Source of the DNA: JADHUC01 sp964623055
Lineage (GTDB): Bacteria > Planctomycetota > Planctomycetia > Pirellulales > Pirellulaceae
NCBI GenBank assembly: GCA_964623055.1
Contig: CAZURK010000028.1
Location: 1-64,000, forward strand
Length of the DNA: 64,000 bases
Direction of reading: 5' to 3'
Shown here piece by piece: positions 51,581 through 60,306 of this stretch (positions within the stretch are counted from its first letter, which is position 1; each line of letters starts with the position of its first letter). Below the pieces are notes generated by a model. That model did not search any database, was not told where the DNA came from, and saw only the letters and a list, made by a program, of their open reading frames with translations. A program made the translations under genes and the position numbers.

Positions 51581-52978
51581 GTGTTCCTATTCAGTACCCC
51601 CAAGGATTGTGATTTCGCTCCCAAGCAGGGAAAATTGTCGGTACTTCATTGGACCGCGACGATTCTGGTGCCCTTCGTACTTGTGGCAGCACTGTCGCGG
51701 CCGATTCTGGGCCAGGACGGCGAAATCCGCTTCGTACCGGTAGTAACGTCGGCTGCCGAGGAGGACTTCCTTTTGGCCCAACAGCCCAAGCCGAAGGCCG
51801 AACCAGCCGTGCCGGCGCCGGCAAAGAAGGCTCCCGCTCCCGCTGCCGATGCGAAGAGGCCGCCGCGTCGAGTTGCCGAACCGGAGGACGAGGTGCCGCC
51901 CCGCCGCGTGCCAAGGCGCAGAGACTTGGCGCCGGACCTGGGATTGTTGGCCTTTCGCACGCCTTCTCGGCGCTTGGCCAGTGTGCCGAACATGCTGGGC
52001 GACTTCTTCAATCAGGGTGGGCAAGTCCAGGCGACCGGCAATCTGACCGCAGTATCAGATTTGGCGATCGCGGGAGGCGGCTACCGCCTGAAGGTTGCCG
52101 AGAACAACAAAGCGCTCCCGATGAACCGATGCTACTTCATGTACAACCATTTTCACAACGCCTTGGACGCCGACGCCGACATATCGACGCCCGGCTCGGA
52201 GCGAAGTTTCTCGGCCGATCGCTTCACGGTCGGTCTGGAAAGGACCTTCCTGGACGATCTCTGGTCGGTCGACGTACGCATGCCGTTCGCTGCGACCCAA
52301 CGGATCGACTCGGGTAGCCTTGCCATCGAAGGCGGCAGCGTAGGCAATCTGCAGGTGACGCTCAAGCGGCTGCTGGCTTCGGGGGAATACGGCGCACTGG
52401 CGGCGGGGTTGGCAATTGACGCGCCGACCGGGGCCGACGTCAATGGGCAATTCCTGACAACCAACTTCACCGTGCACAACGAAGCGCTGCATCTTGCACC
52501 GTACATCGGTTTCCTTCGCGTCCCCAATGACCGATTCTTCTGGCAGGGCTTTCTCCAGGTGGACGTGCCCACGAACGGAAACCAGATTGACTTTGTGGAC
52601 ACAGGCGGGCCGAGCTCCGGAACGTTCGGCACGTACACAGAGCAGACGTTGCTATACGCGGACGTTTCGGCCGGATACTGGCTTTACCGGAACCCATACG
52701 CCAACGTTGTGACAGGTCTAGCATCGCTGGTGGAATTCCACTACACCACGACGCTGTCGGACGCAGACGTGGTTGTGGGCTCAGTGCCCACGCCACCGCC
52801 GACCTTCCAATTCGGTAGCCTCCTCGGGCACATGGATGTGACGAATGTCACAGTGGGTGTGCATTCCGAGTTGTTCGGTGATACGACGCTGCGCGTTGCC
52901 GGCGTGTTCCCGTTGCAGGACAACGTCGAAAGGCCCTTCGACGCCGAACTCGTCGTGTCGCTGAATCTCTACCGATGA
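51581..52978 (+). CDS. outer-membrane beta-barrel protein
   Basis: 465 residues if it starts at GTG 51581 (AAGGA 10 bases upstream); TTG 51635 is an alternative and no ATG exists near. A signal peptide (TILVPFVLVAALSRPILG) is followed by a Lys/Pro/Ala-rich linker with PAPAKKAPAPAADAKRPPRR. The remainder is made of alternating aromatic beta-strand segments (YRLKVAENNKALPMNRCYFM, TLLYADVSAGYWLYRNP, RVAGVFPLQ) and ends in VVSLNLYR. The C-terminal aromatic-x-Arg end and strand pattern suit an outer-membrane barrel with a periplasmic linker. No specific family name can be given. A REPIN covers the 5' side. Confidence 0.65.
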   Translation: MFLFSTPKDCDFAPKQGKLSVLHWTATILVPFVLVAALSRPILGQDGEIRFVPVVTSAAEEDFLLAQQPKPKAEPAVPAPAKKAPAPAADAKRPPRRVAEPEDEVPPRRVPRRRDLAPDLGLLAFRTPSRRLASVPNMLGDFFNQGGQVQATGNLTAVSDLAIAGGGYRLKVAENNKALPMNRCYFMYNHFHNALDADADISTPGSERSFSADRFTVGLERTFLDDLWSVDVRMPFAATQRIDSGSLAIEGGSVGNLQVTLKRLLASGEYGALAAGLAIDAPTGADVNGQFLTTNFTVHNEALHLAPYIGFLRVPNDRFFWQGFLQVDVPTNGNQIDFVDTGGPSSGTFGTYTEQTLLYADVSAGYWLYRNPYANVVTGLASLVEFHYTTTLSDADVVVGSVPTPPPTFQFGSLLGHMDVTNVTVGVHSELFGDTTLRVAGVFPLQDNVERPFDAELVVSLNLYR

Positions 52979-53075
52979 GAGTCTGTCCGCGGGTTGTTCA
53001 TGAAGCACTCATGATTCGTCGCAGTGTGCATGACAATAGAGACTTGCGCCTGTATTCCCAAATCGCTGCGCATTG

Positions 53076-53133
53076 AAGCCTGAAGCGCAAGCGAAGGAGT
53101 CGCCGCGGTTTCCCTCGCTTGCGCGTCGGGCTT
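53076..53133. repeat. palindromic repeat, AAGCCYGA class
   Basis: Arm 53076-53098 (core AGCGCAAGCGAAGGA) pairs with 53111-53133 (core TCCCTCGCTTGCGC) with a few mismatches. It is unlike the GTAGG/GTGG REPINs, as no such head is present. It sits between the barrel gene and the terminator of the coiled-coil gene. Confidence 0.6.
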
Positions 53134-53170
53134 GAATAGTCTGGACTGTGCCTATCCCCGAATGGGGCGA

Positions 53171-53207
53171 CAAAAAAGGACCCGGCCTTTCCGCAAAAGC
53201 CGGGTCT
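53171..53207 (-). terminator. rho-independent terminator of the coiled-coil membrane protein
   Basis: On the minus strand GACCCGGCTTTTGCGGAAAG folds back as GACCCGGC/GCCGGGTC and is followed by CTTTTTTG. It lies 28 bases after the stop at 53235. Confidence 0.85.
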
Positions 53208-53234
53208 CGTTGCACTCAGGTGCTCTTGAGCAGA

Positions 53235-54896
53235 TTACTCGCCTTTGTTGTATCGCTCGAAGTACCTCTTGGTATGTTCGAGTTCTTTGCGCGGCAACCG
53301 CACGTCGACCAGCGGCTCCGCGTCTTCGCTTAACTCGCTGGTGATCTGCTCTTTCACATCCTCGAAGGAGCGGCCTGCCCGGTTGGGGCCACTTGCCGAG
53401 CCCGTGCGGATGGCCTCGCCCCCCTGTACCTTTCCACGTACCTGGGATTCGTAGAAGCTCGTATCCGTGGCTTCCTCAGGACGTGCGCCCATTCCCTCGC
53501 CTTCGCCCATTCCCATGCCGGGTTGGCCATTCTTTCCGTTGCCTTGCCCCCATTGGCCCATGCAGCCTTGGCAACCTTCGCCATTGCACATCCCGCAGTT
53601 CATCATGTCCTTGCACATGGCGATTTCATCCATGATGTCGTTCAACGTCTCCAGTTCGTCCAACTGGTCCTGGAGGTCCTGCATCTGTTGAGCCAGTTCA
53701 TTCATTTGCGACGCCGCGTTCTGGGTGTTGCCATCCTTCAAGGACTGGCTGCACTGGCTGAGGCTGCTGGCCATCTGCTGCATTTGGTTCATCTGGTCAT
53801 TCATCGCGTTCAACTGATCAAGTTGTCGCTGGAGCTTGCCGGCGCCTTCCATGTCACCTGCCTTGGTGCGGTCTTCGATTGCCTTCTTCAGATCGTTCTT
53901 GGCTTGCTGGTGCGCGTCGACCATTTCCTGCAGCTTGTTCTTCAGTTGATCGAGTTGCTTTCTTAGCTGCTCCTTTTCCTCGTCGGTCAGCTTGTTGTTT
54001 CTCACCTTCTCCTGAAGGTCTTTCAACTCGTTCAGCGCCTTCTGGAAGTCGCCGTCTTTCATGGCTTGAGCGATTTTGTCAGCCGGGCCGGATTGCATGT
54101 TCTTCATGCCCTTTAGCTGCTCGCGCATCTTTTCGGCGCCGCCTAACTGTTCACGTCGTTCCTTCAAGTCCTTGGCCATATTGTTAATCTTCACCATGGC
54201 CTTCTTGCGGTCGATGTCTTCCTTGTTCGCCAGTTCGTCAATGCCCTTCTGCAGTTCCTTCAGCAAGGCGTCAGTATTCTCCAACCCCTTGTCCTCAGCC
54301 TTCTTCTTGGCACGCGCCAGCCCGTCCTTCAATTTCTTGGCCGATGTTTCGACCCGTTTCTTCTCCAACGCGGTGGTGTTGGCAGCCTGCGATTCCTTTT
54401 CTTGTGTGGCGTCCGGTATGAGACCTGTGCACAGGAGGAAAATGGCAGCGGCCGGAACCAGCGGCATCAGGGCACGCCAGTTCACGGAAATTGGGAAGTG
54501 TTCTCGCACGTCGATGCGTTCCACTCGACGAACGGCGTCCTGGACCAAGGCTTGACCGATTTCGGTTTCCGCCTCGTTTGGCGCGAGAGACAAAGCGCTG
54601 GATACGCGTTCCTTCAATTGGAAACGACGGTCGATTTCGATGGCCGCCTCGATGGTGCTATTGCGGACCACATACGTCCACACGATTGCGACCAGCAACC
54701 CAACTCCTAACGCACTACCGATCCAACTCCACATCCATGCCACAGGCTCGATGTTCAGCACCCAAATCTTGGGGACCGCCAGTCCAATCGCCGCAATCAG
54801 GAGCACGGCAAACATGGACCAAGCGGCAACCGTGAAGAACTTCCCCGTCACCATTCGGCGTCGTGCGATAATGACTTGATGCTTGATTTTTTCCAT
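53235..54896 (-). CDS. membrane protein with long coiled coil and Cys/Gly-rich segment
   Basis: 553 residues. Three membrane helices are seen (about 20-42, 52-76 and 150-165). Then about 260 residues of charged Lys/Glu/Gln coiled coil follow (for example LKERREQLGGAEKMREQLKG, LDQLKNKLQEMVDAHQQAKN). A short segment with five Cys and many Gly/Met (CKDMMNCGMCNGEGCQGCMG) and a tail with GxG repeats come last. The layout recalls the DUF4175-like planctomycete membrane proteins. The Cys pairs suggest metal binding or disulfide bonding. Function is unknown. A good terminator follows. It lies downstream of the YhaN-like gene on the same strand, 427 bases away. Confidence 0.6.
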   Translation of the reverse strand: MEKIKHQVIIARRRMVTGKFFTVAAWSMFAVLLIAAIGLAVPKIWVLNIEPVAWMWSWIGSALGVGLLVAIVWTYVVRNSTIEAAIEIDRRFQLKERVSSALSLAPNEAETEIGQALVQDAVRRVERIDVREHFPISVNWRALMPLVPAAAIFLLCTGLIPDATQEKESQAANTTALEKKRVETSAKKLKDGLARAKKKAEDKGLENTDALLKELQKGIDELANKEDIDRKKAMVKINNMAKDLKERREQLGGAEKMREQLKGMKNMQSGPADKIAQAMKDGDFQKALNELKDLQEKVRNNKLTDEEKEQLRKQLDQLKNKLQEMVDAHQQAKNDLKKAIEDRTKAGDMEGAGKLQRQLDQLNAMNDQMNQMQQMASSLSQCSQSLKDGNTQNAASQMNELAQQMQDLQDQLDELETLNDIMDEIAMCKDMMNCGMCNGEGCQGCMGQWGQGNGKNGQPGMGMGEGEGMGARPEEATDTSFYESQVRGKVQGGEAIRTGSASGPNRAGRSFEDVKEQITSELSEDAEPLVDVRLPRKELEHTKRYFERYNKGE

Positions 54897-55323
54897 CGGT
54901 CAGGCCTCCTTGGTATGGGCCAACTAATTACGGAGCAACAGACCGCTACGCGCACCTCTCCCCTCGCGCGCATCATTGCGCACACTCGTACTTATTATAG
55001 TACTTTTCGTAATGCCCAAGTCGTTATTTCGGGGAAATTCCAAGAAACTGACACTTCTGCAGCCTAGGGTATTTGACGAGTCAGACAGCAAGTTGGATTG
55101 ACGAATCCGCCATTTTGCGATCATGGGCCTCACGACGGGCATCGTGGCTCGCGAACTCCAAGACCTCGATCGCAGTTAACTTGTTGACTTATTTGGGGTT
55201 GCGCGTTGGAATCCACCGCCAGAGCTGTCCAAATGCACGTAGGAATGTACGGATGACAAACCACATTGTGTGAGTGGTTGCCCACGCCAGAAGCTGCGGG
55301 GACTTCGCGTTGGACGCGGCGAC
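54897..55323. other. intergenic region with possible 25-residue ORF
   Basis: The minus strand continues in the frame of the YhaN-like gene after its TAG. A 25-codon peptide (55266-55189, MWFVIRTFLRAFGQLWRWIP and a short basic end) closes with TAA. It has no clear ribosome-binding site. The AT-rich stretch near 54985-55015 (TTATTATAGTAC) may hold the promoter of the coiled-coil gene. Nothing else is supported. Confidence 0.3.
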
Positions 55324-58300
55324 CTACGCGGCGGCATCGTCGAAATCGGTTTCCCACCAGTGAGGTTTCGCAAAGCGGGCGTCCGTGGCGCAGCATTCTT
55401 CGGGATTCTCCGGCTCCTCGTCGCTTAGGCTGAACTCCTGATCGTCGACCACACAGGCGTGCTCGTACCCGTCCACTTCCGAGTCGTCGATCGTTTCGTC
55501 CATCGGTTCTTCTTCCGCTACGACGATGTCATCCTCCAGTTCCCCGACTTCAACTGCCTCCTCCGCGGGTTCTCCTGCCTCGGGCTCCAGCTCGTAGTCC
55601 TCCTCCTCGTTCCCGCCCTCCTCGTGCAGTTCTGGTTCGTGGACTTCTTCGACGACGGATCCCTCCAAGAGCAATTCGGGTTGCTCGATGCCATCACGTC
55701 CGGGCAATGCACGCACCTCGACGTCAGCCGCGTGAAACAGTTCCATAATGTGCTGGTGGCAAGTGAAGAGCAGCATCTGATGACCGCTGTTGGCAAAGTC
55801 GCGAAGCACTTCGGCGGCGGCTTCGGCGCGGCGAACGTCGAAATTGACCAGCACGTCGTCTAACACCAGCGGCAACAAGGCTCCACGGCGGGCGTACGCG
55901 GCGGCTAACGCGAGTCGGAGGCTGATGAAGACCGCTTCGCGCGTGCCCTGGCTCAACACGTCCAGCGGCAGAGACTCGTCGTCCTTCGTGTCCACACGCA
56001 GGTTGTCTTCGCTGAGCGGTGTCCAGATACGCCGATAGCGGCCTTCGGTCAAACGGTTCAGGTAGGTGGAAGCCTCGGCCAGTGTTTCGGGTTGGCGTTC
56101 GGTCTCGTAGATCTGTCGAATCGCCTCCAGCATCAATCCGGTCACGGCCAGGATGCGCCAGCGGCTCACAGCCAGGCGGATCTGCTCTTCCACGCAATTC
56201 AGTTGCAGCCTTGCGTCCGGCAGCCGGCGATCCTCGGCCAGCGTCTTCATTTCCTGCCCGAGTTCACCGCGAGTCTGGTGCAACTGCGTCAGACGATTCT
56301 GAGCGTCCTGCAGTCGCGCCAGCAGGCGATCCCAGTACTGCTCCAGCCTGTCGTCGCCGTGCGCCTGGAGCACCTCGGCGACGGCTTCCTCCGAGCATTG
56401 ATTGCCGATGGCAAGCGCGACACGCTCGGCCAGCTCTTCCTGCTTGGCTGTCAGGCGCTCGATCTTCTCCTTCTTCGCGGCCAATCGGCGCACCTCGTTT
56501 TCGTCCTCGGCCTCGCATTGACGGATCAGGGTTTCGCGCTGATGGACCAGCCTTCGCAACTGGCGGGCACTGTCACGGAATCGCTTCTTCAATTCACGGT
56601 GTTGCTGTCTCAGCTCCTTGCGACGTTCAATCCAACCTTGCTGTTCGTTCATGGCTGCGGCAATATGACGCAACCCCACGCCCGGATCGTTACTGCTTGC
56701 GGCGATGTCCACCTCTTCAAGCAATTGGTCTACCCGCTCGGAAATCGACTCCAGTTCCTGTTGCCGGGCGCGCAACTCTTCGCGTCGCGTTTGCAGGCGG
56801 CGGCCAATCTGTACGGTCTGGTCACTGCCATCGGATAGTATCTGCACGTGCTGGGGTTGGAATGATTCGGGCAGACCGACCGACCGCAACGCCTCGCGCC
56901 AGCGCCCCCGAGCCTCCTTCATGTCATCAACGACTCTGGAAATCTTCTCTCTGGCAGTCTCGCCGCGGTGCACAGCCGACTGACGCCGTGCGTCCAACGG
57001 GGTAAGTTCCTCCAGCCTCTTCACGTATTCTTCGGCCGCAGTGACGCGCGCGTCCAGTGGGCCGCCGCCCGTGGGTAGCTGGTCGTCCAGTTCCTCCCGT
57101 TCCTCTTTCAGTGTACGGATCTGCTTTCTGACCTTTTCCAGTTGCCGGACGCAATCGTCCATTTCGCGACTTGCCGATCGTTCCAGCAGGATCTTCGTGA
57201 TCACCGCGCCAACCAGACAGATAGCGCCGAGGATTGCCACCGTCCAGCCGAATTTGGCAACCGATTCCCAAAACACCGATACGAAGACCATCATCGCGCC
57301 CAAGACGAACGGCACGCCGCACCAGACCAGCGTCGAGACGGGCAAGATCTGATCTTCCAGCAACTCGCGTCGATCCTCGTCCACCTCCTTCCGATGCCGG
57401 TCCATTTTGTCCAGCCGCTCTTCAAGCTGCACGCGGCGGCGGAACATGGCGACGTGATGCCCGGCCTCCTCCAGGGCGTCCACTAGGTCGGTCTGCCCGG
57501 TGTCGGCTAGTTCTGTCTCCAGTTGCTCGGCGATCTCTTCGGCCTCGTGACGAGCGTCGTCGCGTTCGGCCTTGGCCGCTTCGAGCCGCTCATTTGCCGC
57601 ATCCACAGCCCTCGCTGGTCCGCGCAGATCGGTCAGTGTCTTCTGAGAGATTTCGGGCGTGATGTCCGGCATTTCGTCCGGGGAGAGTCCAAGCCGCTCC
57701 CACTGGGATCGAAGGTCGCCTTCCAGCTCCTCGATTTCCTCGTAGAGACGCTTGGTTTGGCTTTCCAGCGACGAAATCCACGGTTCGTGTTCACACAAGG
57801 CCTCGACGCGACCGGCGCGCGACCACAGCCGATGGTTAATCGGCTGTGCCGCAGCTTCCTCGACGATCACACGACGCCCTCGTTTGACTTGTTCGACCTC
57901 TTCGCGGTGCTCAGCGATTTGGGCATTCAAACTGTCAAGCCGGTCGACGACGCGATCGGGCAGTTGAATGGGCGGCCCCAGCTTGTCAAGCCGCCGCCGG
58001 ACATCTTCGCGTCCAAACCAGTCCTCGCGCACCTGGATCGCCATCTCGACGGCGCGTGACTCGCGTTCCATGCGTTGAATGCTCTCTTCGAGCTGGGTGA
58101 CCTCTCCCTCAAGTTCGTTGCGTTGCGAAGCGAGCCCGGCCCAGCGACGTCCGCCGGCGACAAGGTCCTTGATTTCCTCCTGCAGCCTGTCGCGACGTTG
58201 CAGCAGATCCGCGATTTGCGACTGGCTGCCGTCAGAAGCCAGTATCCGATCGCGAGCCGCCTCCAATTGCCGCATCACGTCGACCAGCGAGACGCGGTCC

Positions 58301-58776
58301 AGCCCGCTGGTCAGCTTGTAGAGTTGGTCTGCCGCCTCGGTGTCGTTCAGCGTCCCCAACTCCTGCAATTCGCGCAGCCCCACGGCGAAGACGTTATTGA
58401 AAATCGGTTCGTCGATACCAGACAGCAACGTGCCGAGCACGTGCTGGCCTTGGCGTGCGCCGCTGGTCGAAAGCACTTCAACCCGTCCTGGGTCGTCGGC
58501 GTTCAGGCTATTGCCGGGGGTACGTCTGACAGTGAAGCGACCCCCGGCGCCGACCACCTCCAACGAGCCGCCGGCGCGTCCGCCTTCGACTGGCGGTAAG
58601 TACCGGCTCCGCCGTTCGGCGCAGTATCCGTACAGCACGCTGCGGACAAACTCCAGTAGTGTTGTCTTACCCGCCTCGTTCGGCCCATAAAGGACCATCA
58701 GGCCATCGGACACATGGTCCAGTTCCAGTTCGCTCCAAATGCCGAATCCGTCGATTTGTATGTCGGTAATTCTCAC
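55324..58776 (-). CDS. YhaN-type (SbcC/Rad50-like) ATPase
   Basis: 1150 residues. Walker A YGPNEAGKTT (G31-T38) opens the protein. Long coiled coils fill about 170-900, and a C-terminal half ATPase has LDVLSQGTREAVFISLRLAL (signature) and LPLVLDDVLVNFD (Walker B). A membrane hairpin of two helices (about 475-530, LVWCGVPFVLGAMMVFVSVF and WTVAILGAICLVGAVI) sits at the coiled-coil tip, as in YhaN and unlike SbcC. The last 130 residues are very acidic (Glu/Asp-rich) and of unknown role. It forms a unit with the YhaO-type nuclease 45 bases upstream; the pair should process DNA ends, possibly at the membrane. Confidence 0.85.
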   Translation of the reverse strand: MRITDIQIDGFGIWSELELDHVSDGLMVLYGPNEAGKTTLLEFVRSVLYGYCAERRSRYLPPVEGGRAGGSLEVVGAGGRFTVRRTPGNSLNADDPGRVEVLSTSGARQGQHVLGTLLSGIDEPIFNNVFAVGLRELQELGTLNDTEAADQLYKLTSGLDRVSLVDVMRQLEAARDRILASDGSQSQIADLLQRRDRLQEEIKDLVAGGRRWAGLASQRNELEGEVTQLEESIQRMERESRAVEMAIQVREDWFGREDVRRRLDKLGPPIQLPDRVVDRLDSLNAQIAEHREEVEQVKRGRRVIVEEAAAQPINHRLWSRAGRVEALCEHEPWISSLESQTKRLYEEIEELEGDLRSQWERLGLSPDEMPDITPEISQKTLTDLRGPARAVDAANERLEAAKAERDDARHEAEEIAEQLETELADTGQTDLVDALEEAGHHVAMFRRRVQLEERLDKMDRHRKEVDEDRRELLEDQILPVSTLVWCGVPFVLGAMMVFVSVFWESVAKFGWTVAILGAICLVGAVITKILLERSASREMDDCVRQLEKVRKQIRTLKEEREELDDQLPTGGGPLDARVTAAEEYVKRLEELTPLDARRQSAVHRGETAREKISRVVDDMKEARGRWREALRSVGLPESFQPQHVQILSDGSDQTVQIGRRLQTRREELRARQQELESISERVDQLLEEVDIAASSNDPGVGLRHIAAAMNEQQGWIERRKELRQQHRELKKRFRDSARQLRRLVHQRETLIRQCEAEDENEVRRLAAKKEKIERLTAKQEELAERVALAIGNQCSEEAVAEVLQAHGDDRLEQYWDRLLARLQDAQNRLTQLHQTRGELGQEMKTLAEDRRLPDARLQLNCVEEQIRLAVSRWRILAVTGLMLEAIRQIYETERQPETLAEASTYLNRLTEGRYRRIWTPLSEDNLRVDTKDDESLPLDVLSQGTREAVFISLRLALAAAYARRGALLPLVLDDVLVNFDVRRAEAAAEVLRDFANSGHQMLLFTCHQHIMELFHAADVEVRALPGRDGIEQPELLLEGSVVEEVHEPELHEEGGNEEEDYELEPEAGEPAEEAVEVGELEDDIVVAEEEPMDETIDDSEVDGYEHACVVDDQEFSLSDEEPENPEECCATDARFAKPHWWETDFDDAAA

Positions 58777-58821
58777 CTTCGCGTCTCCACCTCCTGTGGA
58801 CGATTTGCGAACGGTCCCAGC

Positions 58822-60051
58822 CTAAAGTACTTCCTCGCCCCGCAGCAGGTCCGTCCCGATAACCGCGGCTTCTTCAAGCAGAACGCCACGGGTGTCACGG
58901 TCGACCGACTGAAGTGACGTGCGAAACGCCCGGTTGTCGATCATCTCCGGAAGCAGTGTCCCGAAGTCTAAGTCCAGTTGACGGTTCTGTTGGTGTTCGC
59001 GCACGGCGCGCAAGAAATCTCCCAGAATAGTGTCTTCCTCGTACAACTCTTCTGATATGCCGACCGTCGATTCGACATCCAGCGACAGCGTCCAGGCCGC
59101 TGGTTGGGCCTGGCCGAATTCCGACCGCAGCCAATCGGTCAGTTCATGGCCCAAGCCCCCGCGAAGCGTGGCAGCCAACGCCCCTTCGGCCTGTACCTTC
59201 CAGGCAACCAGGATCGTCGAGCCGGATGCCTCGGTGGCGATTCGCTGCATACGGGTACGCAACTCACGCTGCAGATCATTACGCCCCGCGTTCTCGTTCA
59301 GGGAAATCGATTCCCTGCGCCATCGCACCGTGTCCGTTTCGATAGGCTTGATTCGCGCCTTTCGTCCGGAATCGACCTGAACCAACGTGCAGCCGTGTGC
59401 GCCTTCCTCCTCCGGACAACGACCCTGGGGCGTTCCAGGATAACGAGCGGTTTGCGGCGACTCGAACAGGGTGTTCTGCTGATGGCAACCGCCAAGGGCC
59501 CAGTAGTCGATCTGTTTGTGCCCGGCCAGTGAGCCGGCGTCCGCGTCGCCATGCGCGACGGCCACCGTGAAGCGGTTGGTAGGCTCAATGCGAAACTCTC
59601 CAGCGTGAACCGCTTCGCCATCGGAGGAACTCATGCCGATGATGGTCGCCATCGGCACGTCGTTACGGGAGTAGGTGAACTGCCTCGGTTGCCCTTTCGG
59701 GAATGCGTGTACCGTGTCTGGCAAGGGGATATCTTCGAGCCAAGCGTCGGGAGCGTCTTCGGAGCCGCCACACCAGTACACGTGGATCTTCTGTTCACGA
59801 AGCAACCCAAACTGTTCGAGCAGAAACGAGACCTCGCGAGAACCTGCGTTCAAAGGGTTGATGACGTCGCCGGACAGCACTACGAACTGCACATCCTCGA
59901 GAATAGCGGTTTCGAAGACACGAGCGGCAGCTTCCAGCGGTGCGTCTGCGAGCAACTCACGAAGGTGATCGGGTGCCTCGGCCAAGCCGTATGGCGGTTG
60001 CTCAAGATGAAGGTCCGCAGCGTGAAGGAAACGAAAAAATTCTCCCGACAT
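58822..60051 (-). CDS. YhaO-type metallophosphoesterase (SbcD/Mre11-like)
   Basis: 409 residues from ATG 60051 (GGGAGGTGC upstream); the extension to 60111 is less likely. Metallophosphoesterase motifs are present: ADLHL with D13 and H15, VLSGDVINP, the YWCGGSEDAPD segment standing in for GNHD, and VAHGDAD plus YWALGGCHQ for the last His ligands. The third motif departs from the standard GNHD (GSED), so its metal site is unusual. It is the nuclease half of an SbcCD-like complex with the downstream YhaN-type ATPase. A C-terminal capping domain of about 130 residues follows. Confidence 0.85.
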   Translation of the reverse strand: MSGEFFRFLHAADLHLEQPPYGLAEAPDHLRELLADAPLEAAARVFETAILEDVQFVVLSGDVINPLNAGSREVSFLLEQFGLLREQKIHVYWCGGSEDAPDAWLEDIPLPDTVHAFPKGQPRQFTYSRNDVPMATIIGMSSSDGEAVHAGEFRIEPTNRFTVAVAHGDADAGSLAGHKQIDYWALGGCHQQNTLFESPQTARYPGTPQGRCPEEEGAHGCTLVQVDSGRKARIKPIETDTVRWRRESISLNENAGRNDLQRELRTRMQRIATEASGSTILVAWKVQAEGALAATLRGGLGHELTDWLRSEFGQAQPAAWTLSLDVESTVGISEELYEEDTILGDFLRAVREHQQNRQLDLDFGTLLPEMIDNRAFRTSLQSVDRDTRGVLLEEAAVIGTDLLRGEEVL

Positions 60052-60207
60052 CGAGCACCTCCCTGCGCTCCAATCGGCGTTGACAGCAAGCGGCCCGCTC
60101 GCGCACACCACCTACTACATCTAGACTATTCGAAATCGAAGGGGCGTAGTTTACCCGAGTCAAGGCCAACCGGCTACGTCGATTCTGCCCGCCTGCTAGC
60201 ACAAGCC

Positions 60208-60300
60208 GGGGTCAGGTCTTGACTTGTAACTTAAGCGAGCAACGCCTCAGCGATGCTCGATCTCTGGCATGGCTTAAGTTACAAGTCAAGACCTGACCCC
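60208..60300. repeat. GGGGTCAGGTC-ended inverted repeat element
   Basis: Arms 60208-60236 and 60272-60300 are exact inverted repeats of 29 bases starting GGGGTCAGGTCTTGACTTG at each outer end. The 35 bases between have no coding content. Ends of this kind are recalled beside REP-associated (Y1) transposases. It fills the gap between the YhaO gene and the synthase gene. Confidence 0.75.
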
Positions 60301-60306
60301 AAGACA

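Noticed and set aside
55189..55266. 25-residue ORF after the YhaN-like gene
   Set aside because: It has no ribosome-binding site and no family, and it is too short to call. It is noted only in the intergenic entry.
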